From: an uncultured Roseateles sp.
GTDB lineage: Bacteria; Pseudomonadota; Gammaproteobacteria; Burkholderiales; Burkholderiaceae_C
DNA: 64,000 nucleotides
Direction: 5' to 3'
NCBI RefSeq assembly: GCF_963422335.1
Contig: NZ_OY729424.1
Coordinates: 3,720,001 to 3,784,000 of the forward strand
Shown here: positions 1 through 8,027 of the stretch, piece after piece
Numbering within the stretch: the stretch's first letter is position 1
Layout of the letters: each line of letters opens with the position of its first letter
Position numbers and translations under genes: made by a program
The notes under the pieces: generated by a model
What the model saw: the letters and a program-made list of their open reading frames with translations, nothing else
What the model was told of the DNA's origin: nothing
Databases searched by the model: none

Positions 1-1
1 C

Positions 2-988
2 TTCCGCTTCCAGGATCTGTTCGACAACGGACATCCGCTCTATGCCGGCGACGTCGGCATCGGCATCAATCCGAAGCTGGCACAGCGCGTGCAGGACGCC
101 GACCTGATCGTCGCCATAGGCCCGCGCCTGGGCGAGATGACGACCGGCGGCTACACGCTGCTGCAGGCGCCGCGTCCGAAGCAGCGGCTGGTGCACATCC
201 ACGCCGGTGCCGAGGAGCTGGGCCGGGTCTACACGGCCGATCTGCTGATCAATGCCAGCATGGGCTGCGCCGCCACGGCGCTGAAGAGCCTGGCAGCGCC
301 AGCTGAAGCTGCCTGGTCCGACTGGACGGCCGCAGCGAATACCGACTACCAGGCCAATCTCGTGCCCCAGCCCGTCGCGCCCATGGACATGGCCGAGGTC
401 ATCAAGACCCTGGACGCCTTGCTGCCCGAGGGCACCATCTACACCAATGGCGCCGGCAACTACAGCGGCTGGTTGCACCGTTTTCACCGCTACACCGCGC
501 TGCACCAGCATGGCCGCACCCAGCTGGCGCCGACCTCGGGCGCGATGGGCTATGGCGTGCCGGCGGCCGTCGCCGCCAGCCTTTTGCAAAGCGAGCGCTG
601 GGTCGTCAATATCGCCGGCGACGGCGACTTTCTGATGACCGGCCAGGAGCTGGCCACGGCCACCGGCTATGGCGCGAAGAAGCTGCTCAGCATCGTGGTG
701 GACAACGGCACCTACGGCACGATTCGCATGCACCAGGAGCGTGAATACCCGGGGCGCGTCAGCGGCAGCGATCTGTTCAACCCCGACTTCGCCGCGCTGG
801 CCGTGGCCTATGGCTGGCGCGCCGCCAAGGTGGAGAGCACGGCCCAGTTCGAGCCCGCGCTGCGCGAGGCCATCGCCAGCGGCCGACCCACGCTGATACA
901 TATCAAGCTGGACTCGGATGTGATCACCAGCCGTGGCACCTTGAGTGCCATTCGCGAGGCGGCGCACAAGCGCCTGGGGTCGTCATGA
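2..988 (+). CDS. Thiamine diphosphate-dependent enzyme, acetolactate synthase-like (5' end missing)
   Basis: The reading frame is open from base 2, so the gene starts outside the window and only the last 328 codons are visible. They cover the middle domain and the C-terminal ThDP-binding domain of the acetolactate synthase/benzoylformate decarboxylase family. The cofactor motif is clear: GDGDFLMTGQELATA, followed by a conserved VDNGTYGTIR stretch about 30 residues on. The substrate cannot be told, because the N-terminal domain and much of the active site are missing and no small regulatory subunit (IlvN) lies next to it. The stop overlaps the next start as ATGA, so the S4-domain gene is probably translationally coupled. 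The family assignment is firm, the exact reaction is not. Confidence 0.85.
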   Translation, partial: FRFQDLFDNGHPLYAGDVGIGINPKLAQRVQDADLIVAIGPRLGEMTTGGYTLLQAPRPKQRLVHIHAGAEELGRVYTADLLINASMGCAATALKSLAAPAEAAWSDWTAAANTDYQANLVPQPVAPMDMAEVIKTLDALLPEGTIYTNGAGNYSGWLHRFHRYTALHQHGRTQLAPTSGAMGYGVPAAVAASLLQSERWVVNIAGDGDFLMTGQELATATGYGAKKLLSIVVDNGTYGTIRMHQEREYPGRVSGSDLFNPDFAALAVAYGWRAAKVESTAQFEPALREAIASGRPTLIHIKLDSDVITSRGTLSAIREAAHKRLGSS

Positions 989-1206
989 GCAATATCCTGT
1001 TCGAGCTGCGTGGCGAGTTCATCCCGCTGGACAGCCTGTTGAAGGCCACGGGCCTGGCCGAAAGCGGCGGGCGCGCCCGCGTCGTCATCAGCGAGGGGCA
1101 GGTCGAGGTGGACGGCAAGACCGAGCTGCGCAAGACGGCCAAGATACGCGAGGGTCAGGTCGTGAGCTACCTGGGCACGCAGATCAGGGTGCTGGCTGGC
1201 ACCTGA
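985..1206 (+). CDS. Small S4-domain RNA-binding protein (YbcJ-like)
   Basis: This 73-residue protein is almost entirely one S4 RNA-binding fold: a helix-rich start with PLDSLLKATGLAESGG, the typical basic turn RARVVISEGQVEVDGK, and a closing strand pair. Single-domain S4 proteins of this size (the YbcJ group) are thought to bind structured RNA, but a target is not established. The start overlaps the stop of the ThDP enzyme by four bases (ATGA), and it ends four bases before the convergent AraC gene. Its tie to a metabolic enzyme is unexplained. Confidence 0.85.
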   Translation: MSNILFELRGEFIPLDSLLKATGLAESGGRARVVISEGQVEVDGKTELRKTAKIREGQVVSYLGTQIRVLAGT

Positions 1207-1210
1207 GCCG

Positions 1211-2092
1211 TCACGGCGCGGTTTGCATGCGCTTGATATCGCGTTGGGGCGGGGCGCCGAACAGCCGGCTGTAGTCGCGGCTGAACTGTGAGGCGCTTTC
1301 GTAGCCGACCCGCGCCGCCGTGCTGCTGGCATCCAGCGCCTGATTGAGCATCAGCTGGCGGGCCTCCTGCAGGCGCAGCTGCTTCTGGTACTGCACCGGG
1401 CTCATGCCGGTGAGCTGGCGGAAGTGCAGCCGGAAGGTCGAGGGGCTCATGTGCGCGGTGGCGGCCAGATCGTCCATCAGCACATCGCGGCTGAAGTTCT
1501 GCTTGAGCCAGGCCATGGCCAGGGCGATCTGGTGGCTGGGCGAGCCCGCGGCCACCAGCTGCCGCAGATAGGGCCCGTGCGGGCTGGACAGCAGCCGCAC
1601 CAGAATCTCCTGCTGTATCAGCGGCGCCAGGCTGGCGATCAGCTGAGGCTCATGCAGCAGTTGGACCAGCCGTTCCACCGCGTCGAGCAGCGGCGCTTCC
1701 AGCGGGCTCAGCGAGATCGCTCGCGGCGTCTGCTCGCGAGGCAGCGGCGGCAGGGCCATCTCCGCCGCCAGCTGCACGATGGCACGGGCATCGAGCTTCA
1801 GCAGCAGGCCCAGAAAGGGCGCCGCCAGATCGGCCCGGGTGACCTGGGCCAGGACGGGCAGATCGACCGTCGTCAGCAGCGACTGGCCCGGGCCGTAGTC
1901 GAGCACCAGCTCGCCCAGCGTGACCTGCTTGCCGCCCTGGGCGATGACGGCCAGCCCGAGCCCGTACATGCAGGGAATGGGGTCGGTCTTGAGGCTGCGG
2001 CGGTGGAAGCTGAGCTGCGGGATGGCCGTGGGGTGATCACCATCATTTTGGGCAATCTTGCCAATCTCGTGAGCCAGGGTGGTGATGGGCAT
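1211..2092 (-). CDS. AraC-family transcriptional regulator
   Basis: The 293-residue protein has an N-terminal AraC_N-type effector domain (about residues 20-170) and a C-terminal double helix-turn-helix (about 190-290). The second HTH carries the family signature around VGYESASQFSRDYSRLFGAPP. Proteins with this N-terminal domain often control neighbouring oxidoreductase genes. It is transcribed away from the molybdenum hydroxylase genes across a 173-bp gap, which makes those genes the likely target; this is inferred from position. The ATG at 2090-2092 opens the frame with the sequence MPITT. Confidence 0.88.
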   Translation of the reverse strand: MPITTLAHEIGKIAQNDGDHPTAIPQLSFHRRSLKTDPIPCMYGLGLAVIAQGGKQVTLGELVLDYGPGQSLLTTVDLPVLAQVTRADLAAPFLGLLLKLDARAIVQLAAEMALPPLPREQTPRAISLSPLEAPLLDAVERLVQLLHEPQLIASLAPLIQQEILVRLLSSPHGPYLRQLVAAGSPSHQIALAMAWLKQNFSRDVLMDDLAATAHMSPSTFRLHFRQLTGMSPVQYQKQLRLQEARQLMLNQALDASSTAARVGYESASQFSRDYSRLFGAPPQRDIKRMQTAP

Positions 2093-2187
2093 GATGGTCT
2101 GGGTGCGCTAGGCTTTTCACTGTACCCCTCGTCGGTGCGAGGCCTACCGTTTCTGATGACGATTGATCGGAAAAGGCAAGACAAGAA

Positions 2188-2210
2188 TCGGATTTGGCAA
2201 CCGTATCCGA
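2188..2210. promoter_or_regulatory. Candidate operator between the AraC regulator and the hydroxylase genes
   Basis: The arms TCGGAT (2188-2193) and ATCCGA (2205-2210) form an inverted repeat separated by 11 bases. The site lies in the divergent gap, 56 bases before the ATG of the iron-sulfur subunit. AraC proteins usually bind direct repeats, so this may be unrelated to the regulator. Support is limited to symmetry and location. Confidence 0.25.
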
Positions 2211-2265
2211 ACCCAGGGGCCGACACTCGCAGGCATTGATCACCCCTGCACAGGACTGCCCCACC

Positions 2266-2739
2266 ATGAGCACGCTCAACGTCAACGGCCGTGAACACGC
2301 GGTCGATGCCGACCCCGGCACCCCCATTCTCTGGGCCCTGCGCGACACGCTGGGCATGACCGGCACCAAGTTCGGCTGCGGCGCGGCCCTGTGCGGTGCC
2401 TGCACCGTGCATCTGGACGGCCAGGCGATACGCTCCTGCATCACGCCGATCTCGGCCGCCGAGGGCAAGCAGATACGCACCATCGAAGCCACCACCGATG
2501 GCAGCGACAAGGTCGGTGCGGCGGTGCATGCGGCCTGGGTCAAGCACGACGTGGCCCAGTGCGGCTACTGCCAGAGCGGCCAGATCATGAGCGCCACGGC
2601 CTTTCTGAAGTCGCTGCCTCGCGGCAGGAAGCCCACCGCGGCCGAAATCGACTCCGCCATGGCCGGCAATATCTGCCGCTGTGGCACCTACGCACGAATC
2701 CGCGCCGCGGTGGCCGATGCCGCCAAAGCCCTGGCCTGA
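2266..2739 (+). CDS. [2Fe-2S] subunit of a xanthine oxidase-family hydroxylase (IorA-like)
   Basis: The 157-residue protein has the two iron-sulfur domains of molybdenum hydroxylase small subunits. The plant-type ferredoxin cluster ligands are in CGAALCGACTVHLDG and the following RSC; the helical second cluster has CGYCQSGQ and NICRCGTY. It passes electrons from the molybdenum centre of the large subunit encoded just downstream. Closest in style to isoquinoline 1-oxidoreductase alpha subunit. The start at 2266 matches the family N-terminus; an upstream in-frame start would add 24 unconserved residues. It has no signal peptide, although its partner has a Tat signal, so it is probably carried across the membrane in the folded complex. 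Confidence 0.9.
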   Translation: MSTLNVNGREHAVDADPGTPILWALRDTLGMTGTKFGCGAALCGACTVHLDGQAIRSCITPISAAEGKQIRTIEATTDGSDKVGAAVHAAWVKHDVAQCGYCQSGQIMSATAFLKSLPRGRKPTAAEIDSAMAGNICRCGTYARIRAAVADAAKALA

Positions 2740-2753
2740 ACGGAAGAACTGCC

Positions 2754-4994
2754 ATGCTGCCCCATACCGACTACAGCGAAATGCCCCGCGCCCTGCAGCA
2801 CATGCTGGAGCGCGACCGTGACCATGAGCCCGCCACGCTGCCGCGGCGCAGCTTCCTGAAGCTGGCCGTGACCTCGGCCGGCGGCGGGCTGGCGCTCGGC
2901 GCCTTCCCGCATCTGGCGCTAGGCCAACCGGCCTCCGGCGTGAAGGCCACGCAACAGCCCTCGGCCTTTGTGCAGATCGCGCCCAATGGCGAGGTCATGG
3001 TGACGATCAACCGGCTGGAGTTCGGCCAGGGCGTGCAGACGGCCCTGCCGATGATCCTCGCCGAAGAGCTGGATGCCGACTGGAGCCTGGTGCGCAGCCG
3101 GCATGGCTCCGGCGATGCCGCCTACGTCGACCCGCTGTTCGGCATCCATCTGACCGGCGGTTCCAACTCGGTCAAGAACAGCTTCACCCAGTACCGCGAA
3201 CTCGGTGCCCGCGCGCGGGCCATGTTGCTGGGCGCCGCTGCCGAACGCTGGAAGGTGGATGTCAGCACCCTGCGGACCGAGGCTGGCAAGGTCTTGTCTG
3301 CGGACGGTCGCCAGTTCGGCTATGGCGAGCTGGCCGAGGCCGCGATGGCCCAGCCGGTGCCCGAGAAGATTGCGCTGAAGGACGCCAAGGACTTCCGCAT
3401 CATCGGCCGGCCCACCGGGCGGCTGGACGCCAAGGCCAAGAGCAGCGGTCGGCAGGACTTCGGCATCGACGTGCGCCTGCCCGGCCAGCTGACCGCCGTG
3501 GTCGCCCGTCCGACGGTGTTCGGCGCACGGCTGGCCTCGGTGGACGACGGCGCGGCGCGGGCCGTCAAGGGCGTGCGGGCCGTGCTGCGCGTGCCGCTGG
3601 ACCGCGGCGCCGAGGGCGTGGCCGTGGTCGCCGATGGCTACTGGCAGGCCAAGCTCGGGCGCGACGCGCTGAAGCTGAAGTGGGACACCACCGCCGTCGA
3701 GAAGGTGGACAGCGACAAGCAACTGGTGCAGTACCGCGAACTGGCCACCCAGCCCGGCCCGCGCCATTTCGACGCCGATATGGCGCCGCTGGCGAAGGCG
3801 CCGCGGCAGCTGGAAGCCGAGTTCGTCTTCCCCTATCTGGCCCATGCGGCGATGGAGCCTCTGAACTGCACCGTGGTGCTCGGCGACGGCAAGGCCGAGC
3901 TGTGGACCGGCTCGCAATGCCCGGGCCTGGACGCGATGGCCGCCGCCAAGGTGCTGGGCCTCAAGCCCGAACAGGTGGCGGTGCGCGTGCAGATGGCCGG
4001 CGGCGGCTTCGGCCGGCGCTTCTCCAGCGGCAGCGACTTCGTCGTCGAGGCCTGCGAGATCGCCAAGGCGGCACGGGCCGCCGGCCTCAGCGCCCCGGTG
4101 CGCACCTTGTGGAGCCGCGAGGACGATATGCGCGGCGGCTACTACCGCCCGATGCAGCTGCACCGCGCCCGCATCGGTTTCGACGAGCGCGGCCAGGTGC
4201 TGGCCTGGGACCATGTGATCGTCGGCCAATCCATCACCACCGGCTCGGTGTTCGAGTCATTCCAGGTCAAGAACGGCATCGATGCCACGGCCACCGAGGG
4301 CATGCGCGACCCCTACGCGGTGCCCATGCGCCTGACCGTGCACCACCCCAAGCTGAATGTGCCTGTGCTGTGGTGGCGCAGCGTCGGCTCCACCCACACG
4401 GCCTTCGTGATGGAGACCCTGATCGACGAGATCGCCCGCGCGACCCAGCAGGACCCTGTCGCCTACCGCCTGCAGCTGTGGGGCGACAAGCACCCGCGCC
4501 ACCGCGCCGCGCTGCAGCTGGCAGTGGAAAAGAGCGGCTATGGCAAAAAGGGCAAACTGCCGGCCGGCCGCGCCTGGGGCGTGGCGGTGCATGAGTCTTT
4601 CTCGACCGTGATTGCCTACGTCGTCGAAGCCTCGATACAGAAGGGCAGCCCGGTGCTGCACAGGGTGACGGCCGGCGTGCACTGCAATCTGGCCGTGAAC
4701 CCGCGCACGATAGAGGCGCAGCTGCAGGGCGCGGCGGTGATGGGCCTGTCGATGTGCCTGCCCGGCGCGGCCATCACCTTGAAGGACGGCGAAGTGCAGC
4801 AAAGCAATTTCGGCGACTTCACGGTGGCCCGCATCACCGACATACCGCAGTTCGAGGTCCACATCGTGCCCAGCGCCGACGCACCGACCGGCATGGGCGA
4901 GCCGGGCCTGCCACCGCTGGCGCCGGCCTTTGCCAATGCCATCGCAAGGTTGACCGGCAAACCGCTGCGTCAGCTGCCGCTCAAGCTGAGCTGA
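2754..4994 (+). CDS. Molybdopterin-binding large subunit, isoquinoline 1-oxidoreductase beta-like, Tat-exported
   Basis: The 746-residue protein starts 14 bases after the small subunit stop. Near residue 28 it has a twin-arginine signal, RRSFLKLAV, followed by a hydrophobic stretch and LALG, so it is probably folded with its cofactor in the cytoplasm and exported. The body is the xanthine oxidase/aldehyde oxidase molybdenum domain: GGGFGRRF in the cofactor region and GEPGLPPLAPAFANA near the C-terminus carrying the expected catalytic glutamate. There is no FAD subunit or domain, as in the IorAB group, where a periplasmic or membrane acceptor takes the electrons. The substrate (N-heterocycle or aldehyde) cannot be read from sequence. 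Chaperone and electron-acceptor genes are not adjacent. Confidence 0.9.
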   Translation: MLPHTDYSEMPRALQHMLERDRDHEPATLPRRSFLKLAVTSAGGGLALGAFPHLALGQPASGVKATQQPSAFVQIAPNGEVMVTINRLEFGQGVQTALPMILAEELDADWSLVRSRHGSGDAAYVDPLFGIHLTGGSNSVKNSFTQYRELGARARAMLLGAAAERWKVDVSTLRTEAGKVLSADGRQFGYGELAEAAMAQPVPEKIALKDAKDFRIIGRPTGRLDAKAKSSGRQDFGIDVRLPGQLTAVVARPTVFGARLASVDDGAARAVKGVRAVLRVPLDRGAEGVAVVADGYWQAKLGRDALKLKWDTTAVEKVDSDKQLVQYRELATQPGPRHFDADMAPLAKAPRQLEAEFVFPYLAHAAMEPLNCTVVLGDGKAELWTGSQCPGLDAMAAAKVLGLKPEQVAVRVQMAGGGFGRRFSSGSDFVVEACEIAKAARAAGLSAPVRTLWSREDDMRGGYYRPMQLHRARIGFDERGQVLAWDHVIVGQSITTGSVFESFQVKNGIDATATEGMRDPYAVPMRLTVHHPKLNVPVLWWRSVGSTHTAFVMETLIDEIARATQQDPVAYRLQLWGDKHPRHRAALQLAVEKSGYGKKGKLPAGRAWGVAVHESFSTVIAYVVEASIQKGSPVLHRVTAGVHCNLAVNPRTIEAQLQGAAVMGLSMCLPGAAITLKDGEVQQSNFGDFTVARITDIPQFEVHIVPSADAPTGMGEPGLPPLAPAFANAIARLTGKPLRQLPLKLS

Positions 4995-4996
4995 TA

Positions 4997-5911
4997 TCAG
5001 CTGCTTCTGCGCCCGGCCAGCAGCAGCACGACGCCCACCAGCACCAGGCCGGCCGAGGCCCACTCGAACGAGCTGACCACCTCGCCGGCAATGCCCACGC
5101 CCAGCAGCATGGCGATGACCGGGTTGACGAAGCAGTAGCTGGAGGCCAGGCCGGTGGGGGCCTTGGCCAGCAGCACCATATAGGCGTTGAAGGCGATCAG
5201 CGAGCCGGCCACCACCAGGTAGAGCCAGGCCGCCACCGACACCGGCTCGGGCGGCCATTGGCGGGCGAGCACGGTGTAGTCGCCGCTGACGGCGGCCATC
5301 AGCAGCAGCACCAGACCACCGCAAATCATCTCGCTGGCAAAGCCGGTGGCGCCCGGGGCCAGGGGCAGCTTGCGCTGAGACAGCATGCTGCCTGCGCACC
5401 AGGCCAGGCAGGCCAGGGCGATGGCGATCAGCCCTGGCGTGCTGGCGGCAAAGCCGGCGCCCTGGGTCAAAAGCAGCACGCCGCCCAGACCGCAGGCAAT
5501 GCCCAGGGCCTCCAGCCGCGAGGGCAGGCTGCCCATCATGGCGTTGGCGGCCACCATCAGCACCGGCACCACGGCGATGAAGGCCACCACCAGGCCCGAG
5601 CCGACGGTCTGCTCGGCATAGGCCGTGCCGCCCATGCCGCCGCCCAGCATCAGGGTGCCGACGGCCAGCGCGTTACGCCATTGCAGCCGGTCGGGCCAGG
5701 GCGCGCCGCGCCAGCGCATCCAGGCCATCAGCGCGATGCCGGCCACCAGAAAGCGTGAGCCCATCTGTACAAAGGGCGGCAGGCTGATCAGCGCGTACTT
5801 GATCGCGAGGTAGGTGGAGCCCCAGACCAGCCAGGTCGCGGCCAGGCAGGCAATGATCAGGGGCGAGAGGGCGGGAGCGGCCCGCAGCGGGGTCAGGGTG
5901 GCGGTGGTCAT
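4997..5911 (-). CDS. DMT-superfamily (EamA) transporter, YedA-like
   Basis: The 304-residue protein has about ten hydrophobic segments in two EamA repeats. The first starts with WLVWGSTYLAIKYAL, a signature of the YedA/RhaT-like branch of drug/metabolite exporters. The ATG at 5909-5911 is chosen because the 19 residues before it in frame are polar and cysteine-rich and would precede the first membrane helix. The gene is divergent from an Lrp/AsnC regulator 105 bp away, an arrangement typical for amino-acid or metabolite exporters under local control. The substrate is unknown. Confidence 0.88.
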   Translation of the reverse strand: MTTATLTPLRAAPALSPLIIACLAATWLVWGSTYLAIKYALISLPPFVQMGSRFLVAGIALMAWMRWRGAPWPDRLQWRNALAVGTLMLGGGMGGTAYAEQTVGSGLVVAFIAVVPVLMVAANAMMGSLPSRLEALGIACGLGGVLLLTQGAGFAASTPGLIAIALACLAWCAGSMLSQRKLPLAPGATGFASEMICGGLVLLLMAAVSGDYTVLARQWPPEPVSVAAWLYLVVAGSLIAFNAYMVLLAKAPTGLASSYCFVNPVIAMLLGVGIAGEVVSSFEWASAGLVLVGVVLLLAGRRSS

Positions 5912-6016
5912 GCAGCAAATCGTAGAGAGCAAGCAGATCGCGGTGAATGCACATTCGCAGGAGTTCACCGGGTTTGACCTTGCAATTCAAGATTTTTTGA
6001 CTGCTATGCTTTGAGC

Positions 6017-6508
6017 ATGGAAGTTGGAACCGCCTTGGACGCCCATGACACCCGAATCCTGCTGGAGTTGCAGGCGGACGCCCGCCTGTCGATGGCCGAA
6101 CTGGGCCGGCGCGTGCACCTGAGCCAGCCGGCCGTTACCGAGCGGGTGCGCAAGCTGGAGAGTGCGGGGGTGATCTCGGGTTATCGGGCCACCGTCAATC
6201 TGGCGGCGATGGGCTACGGCATACGGGCGCTGATGCGCGTGGGCCGCACCGACTACCCGCGCATGGTCAAGCTGGTGGAGGACACGCCCGAGGTGATTCG
6301 CTGCCACAACATCACCGGCAGCGACAGCTGGATGCTGGAGATCGCCGTGCTGGACGTGGCCCATCTGGACGCCGTGGTCAGCCGCTTCTGCATCCTCGGC
6401 GAGACGGCCACCGCCATCATCCTCAGCACGGTGCGCGAACAGCAGGCCGTGCGCCCGGCGCGGCGCGAGGACGTGAAGCCGCCACAGCGCAGCGCCAAAC
6501 CGGGCTGA
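6017..6508 (+). CDS. Lrp/AsnC-family transcriptional regulator
   Basis: The 163-residue protein has an N-terminal winged HTH (DTRILLELQADARLSMAELG, then SQPAVTERVRKLE) and a C-terminal RAM/AsnC ligand-binding domain (about residues 65-145). Such proteins sense amino acids and often regulate a divergent exporter, here the YedA-like gene. A TATGCT sequence lies only eight bases before the ATG and may be a -10 box, with TTGCAA 19 bases further up; if so, the mRNA would be nearly leaderless. A TTG two codons upstream is a weaker start. It ends one base before the convergent serB stop. Confidence 0.9.
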   Translation: MEVGTALDAHDTRILLELQADARLSMAELGRRVHLSQPAVTERVRKLESAGVISGYRATVNLAAMGYGIRALMRVGRTDYPRMVKLVEDTPEVIRCHNITGSDSWMLEIAVLDVAHLDAVVSRFCILGETATAIILSTVREQQAVRPARREDVKPPQRSAKPG

Positions 6509-6509
6509 C

Positions 6510-7205
6510 TCAGTTCAGCAGCTCCAGCAGGCGATCGAGACCGCCCTCGTTGATGGCCACCATGGCCTGCTCGCGCACCCGGGGCTTGGCGTGGTAGGCC
6601 ACCGACAGGCCCGCCGCGCCCATCATCAACAGGTCATTCGCCCCGTCGCCGACGGCAATCGCCTGCTCGGGCTTGCAGCCAATCTCGGCGCAGCACTGCA
6701 GCAGCATGCGCCGCTTCTCCTCACCGTCGCAAATCTCGCCCCAGGGCTGCATCAGCAGGCCGCCGGTCAGCGCACCGTCCTTGAACGCCAGCTCGTTGCT
6801 GCGCACGAAGTCCATGCCCAGCTCGGCCGCGACATGGCGGGTGAAGAAGGTGAAGCCGCCCGAGACCAGCACAAGCTTGATGCCGGCCGCCTTCAGTGCC
6901 GCGCACAGTGCCCGCGCGCCCGGGTTGAATTGCAGCCGCTCCTTCAGCACGCCTTCCAGCGCCGACGTCGGCACGCCCTTCAACAGGGCCAGGCGGCGGC
7001 GCAGGCTGTCCTTGAAGTCGGTGATCTCACCGCGCATCGCCGCCTCGGTGATGGCCGCCACCTCGGCCTTGCGGCCGGCCGCGTCGGCGATCTCGTCTAT
7101 GCACTCGATATTGATCAGGGTCGAGTCCATGTCGAAGGCGGCCAGGCGGAAATCGGCCAGGCGCAGCGGCGGGGTGAAGCCTTGGGTGACGAGGGCGTTG
7201 TTCAT
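6510..7205 (-). CDS. serB: Phosphoserine phosphatase
   Basis: The 231-residue HAD-family enzyme catalyses the last step of serine synthesis, hydrolysing O-phosphoserine. The nucleophile motif is AAFDMDSTLINIECIDE (about residue 25), the second motif is VLVSGGFTFF (about 113), and the Mg-binding motif is AVGDGANDLLMM (about 182). The size fits short SerB proteins lacking an ACT domain. The ATG at 7203-7205 is used; a TTG one codon earlier is possible. In related bacteria serB often sits close to mfd; here a toxin-antitoxin pair lies between them. Confidence 0.95.
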   Translation of the reverse strand: MNNALVTQGFTPPLRLADFRLAAFDMDSTLINIECIDEIADAAGRKAEVAAITEAAMRGEITDFKDSLRRRLALLKGVPTSALEGVLKERLQFNPGARALCAALKAAGIKLVLVSGGFTFFTRHVAAELGMDFVRSNELAFKDGALTGGLLMQPWGEICDGEEKRRMLLQCCAEIGCKPEQAIAVGDGANDLLMMGAAGLSVAYHAKPRVREQAMVAINEGGLDRLLELLN

Positions 7206-7219
7206 CAATTGCTTGGGGT

Positions 7220-7633
7220 TCAGTTCAGCCAGTTCTCAACCGTGAGGCCGGGCACGCGCTGGAACTCGGCGTCGGCTGTGACTAGGGTGGCGCCCAGCGC
7301 CAGGGCGTGGGCGGCGATCAGGCTGTCATTGGCGCCGATGGGCGTACCTGCGCGCTCAAGTTGAGCGCGCAGGCTGGCGTAGGGGGCGCAGACCGCCTCA
7401 TCCAGGGGCAGGACTTGCAGCAGGATCATTGCCTCCTCGTAGCGGGCCTTCCAGCGAGTGCTGGCGACGCGCTGCAGGCCAAAGAGCAGTTCGCACTGAA
7501 CGACCACGCTGATGCAGAGCCTGTGGCCACTGTCTTGCGAGAGCAGCGTCTGGACACGCTGCATGGCATGGCCCGCTGCGTTGCGCATCATGTGGGAGAC
7601 GATATTGGTGTCGAGCAGGTAGAGCGAGGCCAA
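7220..7633 (-). CDS. vapC: PIN-domain ribonuclease toxin (VapC family)
   Basis: The 137-residue PIN domain has the expected acidic residues: D in YLLDTNIVSHMM near the start, E in VVQCELLFGL (about 48), and D in GANDSLIAAHA (about 100) followed by TADAEF. VapC toxins cleave tRNA or rRNA and are held inactive by the cognate VapB. The start codon is TTG (7631-7633), two bases after the vapB stop, so translation is probably coupled to the antitoxin. A poor start codon fits the usual need for antitoxin in excess. Good match to the family; the RNA target is unknown. Confidence 0.9.
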   Translation of the reverse strand: MASLYLLDTNIVSHMMRNAAGHAMQRVQTLLSQDSGHRLCISVVVQCELLFGLQRVASTRWKARYEEAMILLQVLPLDEAVCAPYASLRAQLERAGTPIGANDSLIAAHALALGATLVTADAEFQRVPGLTVENWLN

Positions 7634-7635
7634 GA

Positions 7636-7959
7636 CTATCGCTCCGGCGCATCGAGGATGATGTCATCCAGCGGCAGCATGCCGGCGTCAACATCGGGGA
7701 ATTCTTCATCGATCGGACCCTCGGCCGCCCATTGGTTCAGGGCCGCCAGCAACGCTGCCGGGGATCCTTTTTCATGCTTGGGCTTGATGGCTTCCAGAAT
7801 CAGCCGGTCCCCGTCGCGGTACATCAGGGCCTCATGTCCCGGCAATTCGAATTCCTTGGGTATACGCACTGCCTGATTGGCGCCGTTGCGGAACAGGCGC
7901 ACATGGCGTTCCTGTACCTCGGTGCCGTAGGCGGGGGCACTTTCTCGGGCTGTTGGCAT
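7636..7959 (-). CDS. vapB: VapB/VagC-type antitoxin
   Basis: The 107-residue protein has an N-terminal AbrB/MazE-like DNA-binding fold, recognisable from RLFRNGANQAVRIPKEFELPG, and an acidic C-terminal tail (IDEEFPDVDAGMLPLDD) suited to wrapping the PIN toxin. The start at 7957-7959 has an AGGAG seven bases upstream. About 20 extra N-terminal residues precede the usual fold; a shorter start is possible. The paired palindrome at 7995-8014 upstream is the likely binding site for VapB or VapBC, giving autoregulation. Confidence 0.88.
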   Translation of the reverse strand: MPTARESAPAYGTEVQERHVRLFRNGANQAVRIPKEFELPGHEALMYRDGDRLILEAIKPKHEKGSPAALLAALNQWAAEGPIDEEFPDVDAGMLPLDDIILDAPER

Positions 7960-7994
7960 GGAGAAGCTCCTGTGGAGTCGGAATCAATAGATTA

Positions 7995-8014
7995 GCATAT
8001 GCCTTGGCATATGC
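7995..8014. promoter_or_regulatory. Paired palindrome, likely vapBC operator
   Basis: Two copies of the self-complementary octamer GCATATGC lie at 7995-8002 and 8007-8014, separated by CTTG, so their centres are 12 bases apart. The pair lies 36-55 bases upstream of the vapB ATG, between it and the mfd 3' end. VapBC complexes typically bind two adjacent palindromes in their own promoter, and this fits well. Confidence 0.65.
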
Positions 8015-8027
8015 CAGTCCTTGCGGC

